A stretch of DNA of 64,000 bases from Candidatus Altimarinota bacterium (GCA_018061065.1 JAGOUV010000002.1:5111-69110); one strand, 5' to 3'. Shown: positions 42,399 through 51,141, numbered from the stretch's first letter. The notes: a model not told the origin generated them from the letters alone. A program made the numbers and translations.

Positions 42399-42698
42399 AT
42401 GGGTCGCAAATCCTTCCAAAAGCACAACGAACCTTTTATCTGTGAGTATTGTAAGACGGAAAACCTCCGTGCGAACACCTCTGAGCGCAATCACTGTCAT
42501 AAGTGCCTGCGTTCAAAACATGTTGATGAGGAGATCCCGGGTGACCGCCTGAGCGCCTGTGGCGGCAAAATGGAGCCGATGGCGGTTCGGTATAAGGGCT
42601 CAAAAGGTTATATGGTGGAGCATCAATGTGAAAAGTGCCAGAAACGCATATGGAACCGAGCAGCGGACGATGATGAGGGATTAGATCGATTGGTTTAA
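42399..42698 (+). CDS. RNHCP-domain zinc-ribbon protein
   Basis: A 99-residue protein with four CxxC-type pairs: CEYCKTENL (~14), the name-giving RNHCHKCLRSKHVDEEIPGD (~30-49) and CEKCQKR (~82). This is the RNHCP family, common in bacteria but without an assigned function, probably zinc and nucleic acid binding. ATG at 42399 (MGRKSFQKHNEPFIC) is chosen over an in-frame ATG at 42369, which lies inside the divergent pilus promoter. Ten nt before tilS. Confidence 0.78.
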   Translation: MGRKSFQKHNEPFICEYCKTENLRANTSERNHCHKCLRSKHVDEEIPGDRLSACGGKMEPMAVRYKGSKGYMVEHQCEKCQKRIWNRAADDDEGLDRLV

Positions 42699-42708
42699 AC
42701 AATCTTCA

Positions 42709-43653
42709 ATGTCAAAATCCCAAATTCCAACCACTCTATTCTCCACCCTCTATCCGCTATCTACTAATTCCGTAGTGATCGCGGGAATTTCTGGTGGACC
42801 GGATTCAACCGCACTACTTGTACTGCTCCATCAGTACGTACAGAAAAAGAATATTCGTGTCATTGTGGCGCACGTAAACCATGGCATTCGTGGGAAGGCA
42901 GCAGATCGCGATGAAGCCTTTGTGCATGCCCTCGCACAGAAGTTCAATTTTGATTTTGAGTCGTTGCGTACGAATCTCTCTGGAAGTGGTATTGAAGAGC
43001 AGGGAAGAGAAGTACGTCGTGAATTTTTTCTTGAGCTGCAAAAACAATACAAGGCAGACTGGATTCTCACTGCTCACACTGCAGATGATCATGCCGAGAC
43101 TATTTTGTTTCGCCTTTTGCGCGGTACGGGAATTGGTGGACTGGCCGGTATTGGCTCACAGGAAGGAACTTTTCTACGCCCCTTAATTAATACAACAAAA
43201 AAAGAACTCCTCGCTTTTCTTAAAAGAAATAAACAAAAATTCTGCACCGACGCAACTAACACCGATGAAAGCTACACGCGCAACTTTATTCGCAAAAAAA
43301 TGATGCCGCTCTGTGAAAAAATAAATCCTTCTTATAGAGATGCATTTTCTCGTCTTTCAAAAATTGCTGAGGGAACAGAAGAGTGGATTGAAAATGAAGC
43401 AGCACTATTTATTGGAAAAAAAGTCACAAAAAATCAGATTCCCGCTCACGACTTACTTCAGCTTGCCTTACCCCTCCAGGCCGCTGTTATTAATAGAGTA
43501 TATAAAGAGGTTGCCAAAACTCATTATCATCTTCCCCTTGAGCAGCTGGACCGGATTCGTGGCATGCTGGTTAAAAACGTTGGCAATAAGCGGGTTATAT
43601 ATAAAAAAGCGCAGTTTCACTTACGCAAAGGTCTTTTAGAGATCTCCCTATAG
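42709..43653 (+). CDS. tilS: tRNA(Ile)-lysidine synthase
   Basis: A 314-residue N-type PP-loop enzyme that converts C34 of tRNA-Ile(CAU) to lysidine. The PP-loop ISGGPDSTALLVLL (~26-39), HVNHGIRGKAADRDEAFV and TAHTADDHAETILFRLLRGT are diagnostic. It contains the catalytic domain and a short following helical domain, but no long C-terminal TilS domain. Likely in one transcript with the RNHCP gene. Confidence 0.94.
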   Translation: MSKSQIPTTLFSTLYPLSTNSVVIAGISGGPDSTALLVLLHQYVQKKNIRVIVAHVNHGIRGKAADRDEAFVHALAQKFNFDFESLRTNLSGSGIEEQGREVRREFFLELQKQYKADWILTAHTADDHAETILFRLLRGTGIGGLAGIGSQEGTFLRPLINTTKKELLAFLKRNKQKFCTDATNTDESYTRNFIRKKMMPLCEKINPSYRDAFSRLSKIAEGTEEWIENEAALFIGKKVTKNQIPAHDLLQLALPLQAAVINRVYKEVAKTHYHLPLEQLDRIRGMLVKNVGNKRVIYKKAQFHLRKGLLEISL

Positions 43654-43714
43654 TCTTGTGAATTTAGTCAGTTTGTTGGATAATATCCAGGCTTTCTTAC
43701 TATATATATTTGCT

Positions 43715-45586
43715 ATGGAGAATACCTCACCAGTTAAAAAACCACGTAACGGCCTAACGACATTACTCGTCGTCGCACTTGTAATAAGTGCGGTCTTTTT
43801 ATATCTCGATCCTCGCGACGAAAGTTCAACTGAAGTTCCTCTTTCAACTTTTACCGAACAGGTGAAGGCGGGGCAGGTTGCTTCTGTAATGGTTGTCGCT
43901 AATAAATTGGAGATCACCCTCGCGGATGGTCAGCGTGAATACGCTATTAAAGAGGCCAATCAAAATATCAGTGATGTGTTGCAGGGAGTGCCAGCAGAAC
44001 AGGTCAGCAAAGTAAAAGTTCAGATTCAGGACGACAGCTCATCTGATTTTTGGCTCAATATGTTAGTGAGTGTGGTGCCGTTTCTCGTTATTATTGGTTT
44101 TTTCTTTTTTATGTTCCGCCAGGCACAGTCATCTAACAATCAAGCGATGTCTTTTGGTCGCAGCAATGCAAAACTGTATGACCGTCAGAAAAAGAAGACA
44201 ACATTTGAAGACGTAGCCGGTGCTGAGGAGGCAAAAAATGAGTTAGTGGAGGTGGTAGATTTCTTGAAAAATCCAACGAAATATAAGGCGATGGGTGCGA
44301 AGATTCCTAAAGGTGTCTTGCTCATCGGTGCACCGGGCTGTGGTAAAACATTGCTCGCTCGTGCAACAGCAGGTGAGGCAAATGTGCCCTTTTTCTCGAT
44401 ATCAGGTTCTGAATTTGTGGAGATGTTCGTAGGTGTGGGTGCCTCACGCGTACGTGACTTGTTCAAGCGTGCTAAGCGCAATGCGCCATGTATTGTGTTT
44501 ATTGATGAAATTGATGCAGTGGGTCGCCAGCGTGGTGCGGGTATGGGCGGTGGACACGATGAACGCGAGCAGACCTTGAATCAGATTTTGACTGAGATGG
44601 ACGGTTTTGATAACGAGACCAACGTCATTGTGATGGCTGCTACGAATCGTCCTGACGTACTTGATCCTGCGCTGTTACGTCCTGGTCGTTTCGATCGTCG
44701 TGTCGTCGTAGATCAGCCAGATATTAAAGATCGTGAGGCAATTTTGAAGGTGCATGTTAGAAATAAGCCACTTTCAAAAGATGTGGATTTGGAAAAAATT
44801 GCTAAACAAACTTCGGGATTTGCTGGTGCTGATTTGGAAAACTTGATGAATGAAGCTGCAATTTTGTCGGCTCGTTTGAATAAGAAGAAGATCTCTATGA
44901 AAGAGGTTGAGCGTTCAATTGAAAAAGTAGTGATGGGGCCTGAACGCAAATCAAAGGTCATGTCTAAGAAGGAAAAGGAAATTACTGCATATCACGAGGT
45001 TGGTCATGCGCTCGTGGCTCAGTTGTCTCCGGGTTGTGATCCAGTTCACAAGGTTTCAATTATTTCTCGTGGCATGGCGTTAGGCGTGACATGGTTTATG
45101 CCCGATGAAGACAAGCATTTGCATGGCAAGGCAAGTTTTGAGGCTCGTTTGGCTTCACTACTTGGTGGATATACTGCAGAGGAAATTATTTTTGGAAAAG
45201 AAAATGTGACGACAGGTGCCTCCAATGATCTTGAGAAGGCAACGGACATAGCACGTAATATGGTGGTGTCCTACGGAATGAGTGAATTAGGTCCCGTTAT
45301 TTATGGAGAACAGAAGCGTGAAATTTTCTTAGGCCGCGACTTTGGTCATGTACGTAATTACTCTGAGGAAATTTCTTCTAAAATTGATGCTGAGATCAAG
45401 CGTTTTATAACTACTGCATATGATCGTGCGAAGCATTTGCTTACCACTCATACTGACAAACTTCATGAGATCGCAAAAGTCTTACTTGAAAAAGAGACAA
45501 TTAATCGTGAAGAATTTATGGAGTTTTTTGGTGTTAAAATAACTAAAAAAGAAGAAGAGGAAATCTCTGAAAATCCCGTTATATGA
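43715..45586 (+). CDS. ftsH: ATP-dependent zinc metalloprotease FtsH
   Basis: A 623-residue membrane AAA protease. Two helices (near ~17-33 and ~124-145) flank a small extracytoplasmic domain; then Walker [14 protein letters not shown], Walker [24 protein letters not shown] region [20 protein letters not shown], and the zinc site [13 protein letters not shown] at 43715 gives the usual N-terminus; the ATG at 43658 is upstream of an AT-rich -10-like TATATA and less likely. Overlaps hsp20 by 4 nt, linking it with protein quality control. Confidence 0.96.
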   Translation: MENTSPVKKPRNGLTTLLVVALVISAVFLYLDPRDESSTEVPLSTFTEQVKAGQVASVMVVANKLEITLADGQREYAIKEANQNISDVLQGVPAEQVSKVKVQIQDDSSSDFWLNMLVSVVPFLVIIGFFFFMFRQAQSSNNQAMSFGRSNAKLYDRQKKKTTFEDVAGAEEAKNELVEVVDFLKNPTKYKAMGAKIPKGVLLIGAPGCGKTLLARATAGEANVPFFSISGSEFVEMFVGVGASRVRDLFKRAKRNAPCIVFIDEIDAVGRQRGAGMGGGHDEREQTLNQILTEMDGFDNETNVIVMAATNRPDVLDPALLRPGRFDRRVVVDQPDIKDREAILKVHVRNKPLSKDVDLEKIAKQTSGFAGADLENLMNEAAILSARLNKKKISMKEVERSIEKVVMGPERKSKVMSKKEKEITAYHEVGHALVAQLSPGCDPVHKVSIISRGMALGVTWFMPDEDKHLHGKASFEARLASLLGGYTAEEIIFGKENVTTGASNDLEKATDIARNMVVSYGMSELGPVIYGEQKREIFLGRDFGHVRNYSEEISSKIDAEIKRFITTAYDRAKHLLTTHTDKLHEIAKVLLEKETINREEFMEFFGVKITKKEEEEISENPVI

Positions 45587-46032
45587 GTAAATCAAAAATG
45601 CATGTCATTCCTGATGAGCAGGATGGCACAGAACCGTTTGTTCAGAAGCATCGTATTGGAGAAGTTGAGCAGCAGCCAGACGCGGGAATACCTACAGAGA
45701 ATCAGGATCCCGAGGGACAGCTGGCAGTCGATGTGTTTCAAACAGAAAATGAGATTGTTATTATTGCGCCGATTGCAGGAGTAAAAAAAGAAGATGTCGC
45801 GATTTCTATTACTGATGACACGCTGATTATTCGCGGCACCCGCGCTTTTCATTTTACTGTATCGCCTGATGAGTACGTGACACGCGAGTGTTACTGGGGA
45901 ACTTTTTCACGCACGATAATTTTGCCTGATTCCGCAGATAGAACTAAAGTAAACGCTTCTTTTAAAAATGCAATTTTGACGATTCGCATTCCTAAGCTCG
46001 CGATGAAGATGAAGAAGGTGGATATCGAATAA
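45583..46032 (+). CDS. Small heat shock protein (Hsp20/alpha-crystallin)
   Basis: A 149-residue chaperone. The alpha-crystallin domain (~48-149) runs from LAVDVFQTENEIVIIAPIAG through ITDDTLIIRG and FSRTIILPDSADRTKVNASF to AILTIRIPKL (the I-x-I-type C-terminal motif region). The acidic ~45-residue N-terminus is disordered. Coupled to ftsH by a 4-nt overlap; holds unfolded proteins for refolding or degradation. Confidence 0.92.
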   Translation: MSKSKMHVIPDEQDGTEPFVQKHRIGEVEQQPDAGIPTENQDPEGQLAVDVFQTENEIVIIAPIAGVKKEDVAISITDDTLIIRGTRAFHFTVSPDEYVTRECYWGTFSRTIILPDSADRTKVNASFKNAILTIRIPKLAMKMKKVDIE

Positions 46033-46044
46033 TTCCCATACCCC

Positions 46045-46911
46045 ATGCCCCAACGCATTAAAAAAGCCATTTTCCCCGCCGCAGGTTTTGGTACACGCTT
46101 TCTGCCAGTTACTAAGGCGCAGCCAAAAGAAATGTTGCCGATTGTAGATAAGCCGGTGATTCAATATTTAGTAGAGGAGGCGGTAGCCGCGGGTATTGAG
46201 GAGATTATTATTGTCACGGGTCGCGGTAAACGTGCGATTGAAGACCATTTCGATTATTCTTACGAGCTTGAAAAAACCTTGGTGGAAAAAGGAAAACGCG
46301 AGTTACTTGAGCAAGTTCGTCATATCGCCGAAATGGCACGATTCATTTATGTTCGTCAGTCACAGCCGCTTGGGGATGGTCACGCAATATTATGTGCCAA
46401 AGAAGTGATTGGAAATGAGCCATGCGCGGTGCTCTTTGGTGATGATATCGTGTGTAGTGAAAAGCCAGCATTGAGCCAGCTCATTGAGGTTTACAATAAA
46501 ACGAATGCACCCGTTATTGCTCTGACACAAATTGCAAAAGAAGAGTCTAAAAAATACGGCATGATAAAGGCGAAAAAGAGCGACGGCCGTCTTCATGAGA
46601 TTGAAGCGTTAGTTGAGAAACCCGCTTCTGCAAAAGCTCCTTCTAATTTAGGAATTATCGGAAAATATATTATTACGCCGGAGGTGATGGAGGCACTTGA
46701 ACACGCAGAAAAAGGACCCGATGGTGAAATTCGTTTAATAGCGGCATTTCAGGCATTGGTGGGGAAAATACCATTGTATGGATATGAGGTGGAGGGAAAA
46801 CGCTATGATACCGGTGATAAATTTGGCTTTCTCCAGGCCACTATCGACTTTGCACTTCAGCGCCCGGATCTGGGGCCACAATTGCGTGCGTACTTAAAAA
46901 CGCTTTTATAA
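46045..46911 (+). CDS. galU: UTP-glucose-1-phosphate uridylyltransferase
   Basis: A 288-residue nucleotidyltransferase. FPAAGFGTRFLPVTKAQPKE (~10-29) is the nucleotide-binding signature, followed by DKPVIQYLVEEAVAAGIEEI, FGDDIVC, VEKPASAKAPSNLGIIGKYI and GKRYDTGDKFGFLQATIDFA. It makes UDP-glucose for glycolipids and surface glycans, a likely donor source for the UgtP-like and other glycosyltransferases here. Twelve nt after hsp20, 1 nt before yerC. Confidence 0.95.
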   Translation: MPQRIKKAIFPAAGFGTRFLPVTKAQPKEMLPIVDKPVIQYLVEEAVAAGIEEIIIVTGRGKRAIEDHFDYSYELEKTLVEKGKRELLEQVRHIAEMARFIYVRQSQPLGDGHAILCAKEVIGNEPCAVLFGDDIVCSEKPALSQLIEVYNKTNAPVIALTQIAKEESKKYGMIKAKKSDGRLHEIEALVEKPASAKAPSNLGIIGKYIITPEVMEALEHAEKGPDGEIRLIAAFQALVGKIPLYGYEVEGKRYDTGDKFGFLQATIDFALQRPDLGPQLRAYLKTLL

Positions 46912-46912
46912 T

Positions 46913-47224
46913 ATGGAAGAAAAAAATCTCAATACGAAAGAGATGAAGTTGCTGTTTGAGGCGATGACGACGTTGAAAACTCCCGCAGAGGCAAAAAAGT
47001 TTCTCCGTGATTTGTGTACGCTCGCTGAGTTGGAAGATATGGCGGAGCGTTTAAACGTAGCAAAACTTGTCGATAAAAAAGTTCCTTATCGTGAGATCGC
47101 AGAAAAAACCGGCTCAAGCACCGCCACGATTACGCGTGTAGCTCACTGGCTCAATCATGGGATGGGCGGCTACAAAATGATGATTTCAAGAACAGCACGC
47201 ACCCTAAATACACAAAAGAAATAA
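46913..47224 (+). CDS. yerC: YerC/YecD-type TrpR-family regulator
   Basis: A 103-residue TrpR-fold protein. LAELEDMAERLNVAKLVDKK and STATITRVAHWLNHGMGGYK match the YerC subgroup. Equivalents of TrpR Thr44, Arg54 and Arg84 are kept, but the Gly after Arg84 is Val. Firmicute YerC-type proteins are predicted regulators of histidine genes, and the his promoter here has a TrpR-like site. Transcribed after galU; its last 74 nt overlap the convergent membrane protein gene. Confidence 0.88.
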   Translation: MEEKNLNTKEMKLLFEAMTTLKTPAEAKKFLRDLCTLAELEDMAERLNVAKLVDKKVPYREIAEKTGSSTATITRVAHWLNHGMGGYKMMISRTARTLNTQKK

Positions 47225-47966
47225 TTTCTCCAAGCAGTGTTCCTATCGCAAGACCGCAGAGCGGATAGAGATAGTATATTGAAAGTACGTAAACAGCGAG
47301 AGTCGTTAAGCTCCAGGATATATTTCGTAAAAAAACGGGAAAGATGGCATCACCGTAGGTGTAATGTACGATGACAAGAAAGGGGAGTATCCCGGTTGGA
47401 AATGCTGAGAAAACGCCTGCCCACTGGGAAGGGACGTAATAGGGCGTAATAGTAATTAATAAGATGACCGTGCCAGCAAAGCATGCACGCAGCAAAATTG
47501 TTTTAAGAGTAAACGGGGCTTTTACAGGAACTGTAGCTGGAGAAATGCGTTTTAAATAAAGAGTGCCAAACACAGTTGCCAGTAAAAAAACAATCGATCC
47601 ACTGATAAGTGTCAGTTGAATGTACCCAATAATTATTGCATGTAGAAAAAATAAGAGGAGTCCAACGAGTGTGCCGCTTGCAATATGTGCTATGCGGGAG
47701 CGTTTTTTTTCAAGCAGCTGACTTCCTCGATAATAGCCGACATAAAATAATACTTCGCCGCCGAGCCCCGCAATCGTTCCCGGAATAGCATCCCTTACAT
47801 ATTGAATACCGTGCTCGTATCCAAAGAAAAATAATACAATTGCTGTACCACCAATTGCCGATCCGCCAATAATTCCTGCTACGCGAGGCGAAGCATATTC
47901 TGCGAGCGCAGCGAGCAGCAAAACAGTAAGTACTGAAACGAATATTTTTATTATTACAAGTTCCAT
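47151..47966 (-). CDS. Polytopic membrane protein, paralogue B of the Cys-rich operon
   Basis: A 271-residue protein with about nine or ten helices. SPRVAGIIGGSAIGGTAIVL (~26-45) in the first half and SQWAGVFSAFPTGILPFLVI in the second align with each other, so the protein looks like an internal duplication, as in many transporters. It is clearly paralogous to the protein at 48888-49715 (SPRIAGIIGGTPIGATAVVL). Loosely recalls the GlpM/DUF3147 style; function unknown. ATG overlaps the Cys-rich gene's stop (TAATG). Its 3' end overlaps yerC by 74 nt. Confidence 0.68.
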   Translation of the reverse strand: MELVIIKIFVSVLTVLLLAALAEYASPRVAGIIGGSAIGGTAIVLFFFGYEHGIQYVRDAIPGTIAGLGGEVLFYVGYYRGSQLLEKKRSRIAHIASGTLVGLLLFFLHAIIIGYIQLTLISGSIVFLLATVFGTLYLKRISPATVPVKAPFTLKTILLRACFAGTVILLITITPYYVPSQWAGVFSAFPTGILPFLVIVHYTYGDAIFPVFLRNISWSLTTLAVYVLSIYYLYPLCGLAIGTLLGEIISFVYLGCVLFLKSSFCSRPSHD

Positions 47967-48904
47967 TATAGTCCGTACGTTAGCACTTCTGGATAAGTAG
48001 TATCAAACCATTTTCCGTAACTGCCCTCTATTTTCATTTGTTCCTTGATTTCCGCTACGCGCTTAAAATAATCTTCCTTTTCATACGCCACATTGAATAT
48101 CGCATATTTAGCATGATTGAGCCCGATACATCCGAAACAGTCGTGACTGTTGTGCATCATATCGCAGTACTCCAAATCTGAAGAATTCCAGCAGCCATAG
48201 CAGAACATGCAGTTATTCAAATTACCACCGCTCATAATTTCATAGCATCCCTCAGACCAGCCTAAATGGCTACAATCAAGCAAATCTTTTGAATCATCAC
48301 AGTGATAAATGTAATTACTGTCGTGCATACCTTTTGAGTCAAAAACCCAAAAACAATTCTTGGAATTATAGACGGTGTTGCCAAAACACTCCTCATTACT
48401 TTTTCCGTCCATGAGAGGTCGCGGCACCGTGAGCGCAACTTGCTCAATATATGTGCCCATCTCGTTTTGTGGAATGCGACGCACCTCTTTTAACTTTTCA
48501 AAATAAGCTTCTTTTGTATACTGCTCATTAAAAATACAGTACTGCTTCTTATTCAATCCCACACAGCCAAAACAATCCTGTGAGCCAATACAGTACATAC
48601 AATTCTCTAAATTTATGCCGTTTTCACAGCGCAACGAGTAGCTACAGTTATAGCAGGCGATGCAGTCCACGCACTCATAACACAGTTCGCATTTTTGACA
48701 GAGCGCGCAATCCACACAGTCAGTGCAATAAAAGACACGGGTGTTGTACATACAGTCTTGCGAGCTATAGCTGGCAAAGGTCATGTAGCAGTTTTTTGAT
48801 TTTTCCGTGTACTGACAATACGGACTATTTTCATTATCGACGCACTGCAAACCGATTCGTGGGGCTTTTTGCTGCAGTGACAAAAAATCATCGCGAAAGC
48901 CCAT
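47966..48904 (-). CDS. Cys-rich repeat protein of unknown function
   Basis: A 312-residue soluble protein with about 31 Cys, mostly in CxxC and CxxxxC steps (CTDCVDCALCQKCELCYECV, ~54-73). A unit is repeated: CFGCVGLNKKQYCIFN followed by a YxKExYFEKL helix, and later CFGCIGLNHAKYAIFN with YEKEDYFKRV. Similar repeat proteins are familiar from CPR genomes but have no assigned function; metal binding or a beta-solenoid held by Cys-metal sites is plausible. ATG at 48904 is preferred to 48928, cutting the overlap with the upstream gene to 17 nt. Third gene of a four-gene operon. Confidence 0.72.
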   Translation of the reverse strand: MGFRDDFLSLQQKAPRIGLQCVDNENSPYCQYTEKSKNCYMTFASYSSQDCMYNTRVFYCTDCVDCALCQKCELCYECVDCIACYNCSYSLRCENGINLENCMYCIGSQDCFGCVGLNKKQYCIFNEQYTKEAYFEKLKEVRRIPQNEMGTYIEQVALTVPRPLMDGKSNEECFGNTVYNSKNCFWVFDSKGMHDSNYIYHCDDSKDLLDCSHLGWSEGCYEIMSGGNLNNCMFCYGCWNSSDLEYCDMMHNSHDCFGCIGLNHAKYAIFNVAYEKEDYFKRVAEIKEQMKIEGSYGKWFDTTYPEVLTYGL

Positions 48905-49715
48905 GACGCATAAAATTAGTAAACACAATAATACTCTCTCGCATAACTAAGAAGTAGGAGAGTGAGATCATGAAAGACGCGATCGTTCCACCATAAACAC
49001 CGAGCACCGGATACAATAGGTAGACCATTAAGATATAAACCACGAGCGTGCTTGTGCTCCAGGAAATATTTTTAATGATGGTCGGGAACATGGCATTTTT
49101 ATAGGTAAGCTGAAGAATGAGCAGCAGGGGAAAAATTGTTGCAGGAAAGCTCGCTAAAATTCCTGACCAGCGATGTGAGAGTACGAGTGGAGCGCTGGTG
49201 ATAAGCAAAATAAGTGCGACTACAAAGGCAATACGGATGATATGCAGAGTGATAGTAAGCGTGCGTTTCTCCATTGGCTCATGGGGAGGAATAAGTTGTG
49301 CCACACTATTGCCAATAAAGTAGCCGATAAAAAATATACTGAGCGCAGATCCAATTGTCAGTGTATTCAACGCCAGTAGTGAACCCATCACCAATAATAC
49401 CGCAAAGCTACAGACAAGCGATGCAGCAACATGCACGAGTGTGTGACGACTTGATTTAAAAATTCTACTTCCCAAGAAATAAGCCACGTAAAAACCTCCT
49501 AATTCAATTCCCAATCCGCCAATTGTCCAGGGGATCGCCTCCTGCACATAACCAATGCCGTGCTCGATACCATAAAAGAAAAGCACGACCGCCGTTGCAC
49601 CTATGGGGGTGCCACCGATAATACCTGCGATGCGCGGCGACAAGTTCTCTGATACGTATATCAGTCCAAGCACCACGACAATACCAACCAGTGCTTTAAT
49701 AACAATAAGTGTCAT
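48888..49715 (-). CDS. Polytopic membrane protein, paralogue A of the Cys-rich operon
   Basis: A 275-residue protein with nine or ten helices and the same two-fold internal repeat as paralogue B: LSPRIAGIIGGTPIGATAVV (~24-43) and LSHRWSGILASFPATIFPLL in the second half. Short charged loops (PPHEPMEKRT) separate the halves. Transporter-like, unrecognised. Its ATG overlaps the stop of the 54-aa gene (ATGA), and it overlaps the Cys-rich gene. Confidence 0.68.
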   Translation of the reverse strand: MTLIVIKALVGIVVVLGLIYVSENLSPRIAGIIGGTPIGATAVVLFFYGIEHGIGYVQEAIPWTIGGLGIELGGFYVAYFLGSRIFKSSRHTLVHVAASLVCSFAVLLVMGSLLALNTLTIGSALSIFFIGYFIGNSVAQLIPPHEPMEKRTLTITLHIIRIAFVVALILLITSAPLVLSHRWSGILASFPATIFPLLLILQLTYKNAMFPTIIKNISWSTSTLVVYILMVYLLYPVLGVYGGTIASFMISLSYFLVMRESIIVFTNFMRHGLSR

Positions 49716-49876
49716 AAATCGGGGAAGTCATCGATTTCGAATACGAGAAATGCAGCAACATAGCCACGAAACATCTCATCCCGTTGCAAGCGTGACATAA
49801 TTTTCAGACAGCGTCCATCTTTTCTAATAAGCTTCAGCGCCGCTTCGATTGCCGGATTGTCATTGCCAGTCGACAT
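49712..49876 (-). CDS. Small 54-aa protein, first gene of the Cys-rich operon
   Basis: ATG at 49876 to TGA at 49714-49712, 54 residues: MSTGNDNPAIEAALKLIRKD then a helical and acidic C-terminus (FEIDDFPDL). Support for being real: a consensus promoter 20 nt upstream (49897-49925), an ATGA overlap with the next gene, and no other explanation for the 160-nt space. No family recognised. Confidence 0.55.
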   Translation of the reverse strand: MSTGNDNPAIEAALKLIRKDGRCLKIMSRLQRDEMFRGYVAAFLVFEIDDFPDL

Positions 49877-49896
49877 AGAGGTCTTTTTGAGCCCTT

Positions 49897-49925
49897 ATAA
49901 TAAGATCGTCAGGCTCAAATGACAA
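49897..49925 (-). promoter_or_regulatory. Promoter of the Cys-rich/membrane protein operon
   Basis: Minus-strand -35 TTGTCA (49925-49920), 17-bp spacer, -10 TATTAT (49902-49897). It is back to back with the TrmB gene promoter, leaving an 18-bp gap between the two -35 boxes for shared regulation. Confidence 0.6.
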
Positions 49926-49943
49926 TATAATATTGGCGTTGTA

Positions 49944-49972
49944 TTGTATATAACAGGTCTAGATGTTATAAT
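49944..49972 (+). promoter_or_regulatory. Promoter of the TrmB-family regulator
   Basis: -35 TTGTAT (49944-49949), 17-bp spacer, extended -10 TGT-TATAAT (ending 49972). The ATG at 49999 is 26 nt further on. The spacer and flank are AT rich and include TGTATATAACA, a near-palindrome that could be an operator. Confidence 0.6.
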
Positions 49973-49998
49973 AAAACTGCCCACCAAAAAAGGGCGTT

Positions 49999-50778
49999 AT
50001 GATTCAAGAACTATTTTCCGCATTGAGCCTGGATCCTAAGGAGCGAGAGGTATATCTAAAACTTCTCCAGTTTGGTCCTCAACGCGCAAGCATAATTGCA
50101 TATCAGCTGGGATTACCGCGTACCACGGTGCAACATATTTTAGTGAGACTTGAACAGCTTGAAGTTGTGGCAAAAACGATTGAAAAAAATGTTTTTGTCT
50201 TTGCTGCGATACATCCGGAAGAATTGGTCGCCGTGCTTGAACTTAAAAAACGACGCCAGGCAGCGCAAATGGATAAGACGATTGAACAACTAAAACGCAT
50301 CACGCCGGAGCTGACGAGCATGATGCAGACAACCAAGAAAATTCCTGGAGTAAAATTCTTTCATGGTCGTGAGGGAGTGCACAATGTACTTTTTGATACG
50401 CTCACCTCTAAAACGCCTTTAAAGGATTTTGCCAATATTGATGCCATGTTCGAATATGTTGAAGATATCAATAATGAATACGTGAAAGCTCGTGAAGAGA
50501 CTACTATTACTAAGCGTAGCCTTATTCTTGATACGCCGTTTGCTCATAAAGTGTATGAGAGTGGGGCCTATTCACCTAAATCACACAAAGGATATAAGTG
50601 GATTAATGCTCAGCTGTATCCGTTCTCGCTTGAGATGAATATTTACGATGGGCGTGTCTCGTATATTACCTATGTCGAAAATGATTTTGTGGGTGTAATT
50701 ATAAAAAACGATTACATCTATGAGATGCATGATTCTATGTGGAATTTGATTTGGGATATATTGCCATCACCATTTTAG
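49999..50778 (+). CDS. TrmB-family transcriptional regulator
   Basis: A 259-residue protein: winged helix-turn-helix at ~8-70 (DPKEREVYLKLLQFGPQRAS, LGLPRTTVQHILVRLEQLEV), a coiled-coil linker (~75-105) and a C-terminal effector domain (~118-259) typical of TrmB/TrmBL proteins. TrmB proteins in archaea sense sugars; bacterial ligands are mostly unknown. Divergent from the four-gene membrane/Cys-rich operon, its most likely target. Confidence 0.82.
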   Translation: MIQELFSALSLDPKEREVYLKLLQFGPQRASIIAYQLGLPRTTVQHILVRLEQLEVVAKTIEKNVFVFAAIHPEELVAVLELKKRRQAAQMDKTIEQLKRITPELTSMMQTTKKIPGVKFFHGREGVHNVLFDTLTSKTPLKDFANIDAMFEYVEDINNEYVKAREETTITKRSLILDTPFAHKVYESGAYSPKSHKGYKWINAQLYPFSLEMNIYDGRVSYITYVENDFVGVIIKNDYIYEMHDSMWNLIWDILPSPF

Positions 50779-50941
50779 GGAACCTCTGGAAAACTATCTT
50801 ATGACTGCAATTTCTGATCTTCGCCTGCAAACTGCCTCATGCCTCCTCACCGTATCTAGCCCGATACGGCATCGTCGTCATTCAGCGTTTTCGGCAGAAG
50901 CTCAGAAATTTCGTTACAAAACATAGTTTTCCAGAGGTTCC
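50779..50941. mobile_element. MITE-like inverted-repeat element
   Basis: A 163-bp sequence bounded by a perfect 19-bp inverted repeat, GGAACCTCTGGAAAACTAT (50779-50797) and its complement (50923-50941). The inner parts also pair: AATTTCTGATCTTC near the left matches AATTTCTGAGCTTC read from the right, and the centre has CCGTATC/GATACGG. The whole unit can fold into one long hairpin and has no ORF. It begins at the base after the TrmB stop codon. A non-autonomous transposon or mobile hairpin repeat; it may also act as a terminator. No clear target duplication. Confidence 0.7.
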
Positions 50942-51113
50942 TTGATTTTTTGCAACAACTTTTTGTTGTAGAAAGTTCCGACAGTTAATAACCGGCACTC
51001 GGTACATCTGCTTCAAGACTCGCAAAAGTGTGGCCTGTTTATTTTTATTACAGGTGTTTTTTGCTGTTTCATGTCAATCTTGCCGCACCTCTCTAGGGCA
51101 GGTAAAGAGAAGG
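50942..51113. other. Non-coding spacer with two hairpins upstream of glnA
   Basis: No gene seen. TGCAACAA and TTGTTGTA (50951-50970) pair around CTTT, and CCTGT/ACAGG (51034-51054) followed by TGTTTTTTG looks like a weak terminator. Together with the MITE-like element these fill the 377-nt gap between the TrmB gene and glnA. The second hairpin could be a leader terminator for glnA if transcription begins further upstream, but no promoter is clear there. Confidence 0.35.
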
Positions 51114-51141
51114 GGATAGAACATATTCTATCCTTTATAAT
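51114..51141 (+). promoter_or_regulatory. glnA promoter with adjoining perfect palindrome
   Basis: GGATAGAA (51114-51121) and TTCTATCC (51126-51133) form a perfect 8-bp inverted repeat around CATA. A perfect -10 TATAAT follows at 51136-51141, with no good -35, so the palindrome occupies the -35 and spacer: the place for an activator or repressor. It does not match the GlnR/TnrA consensus. Confidence 0.55.
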
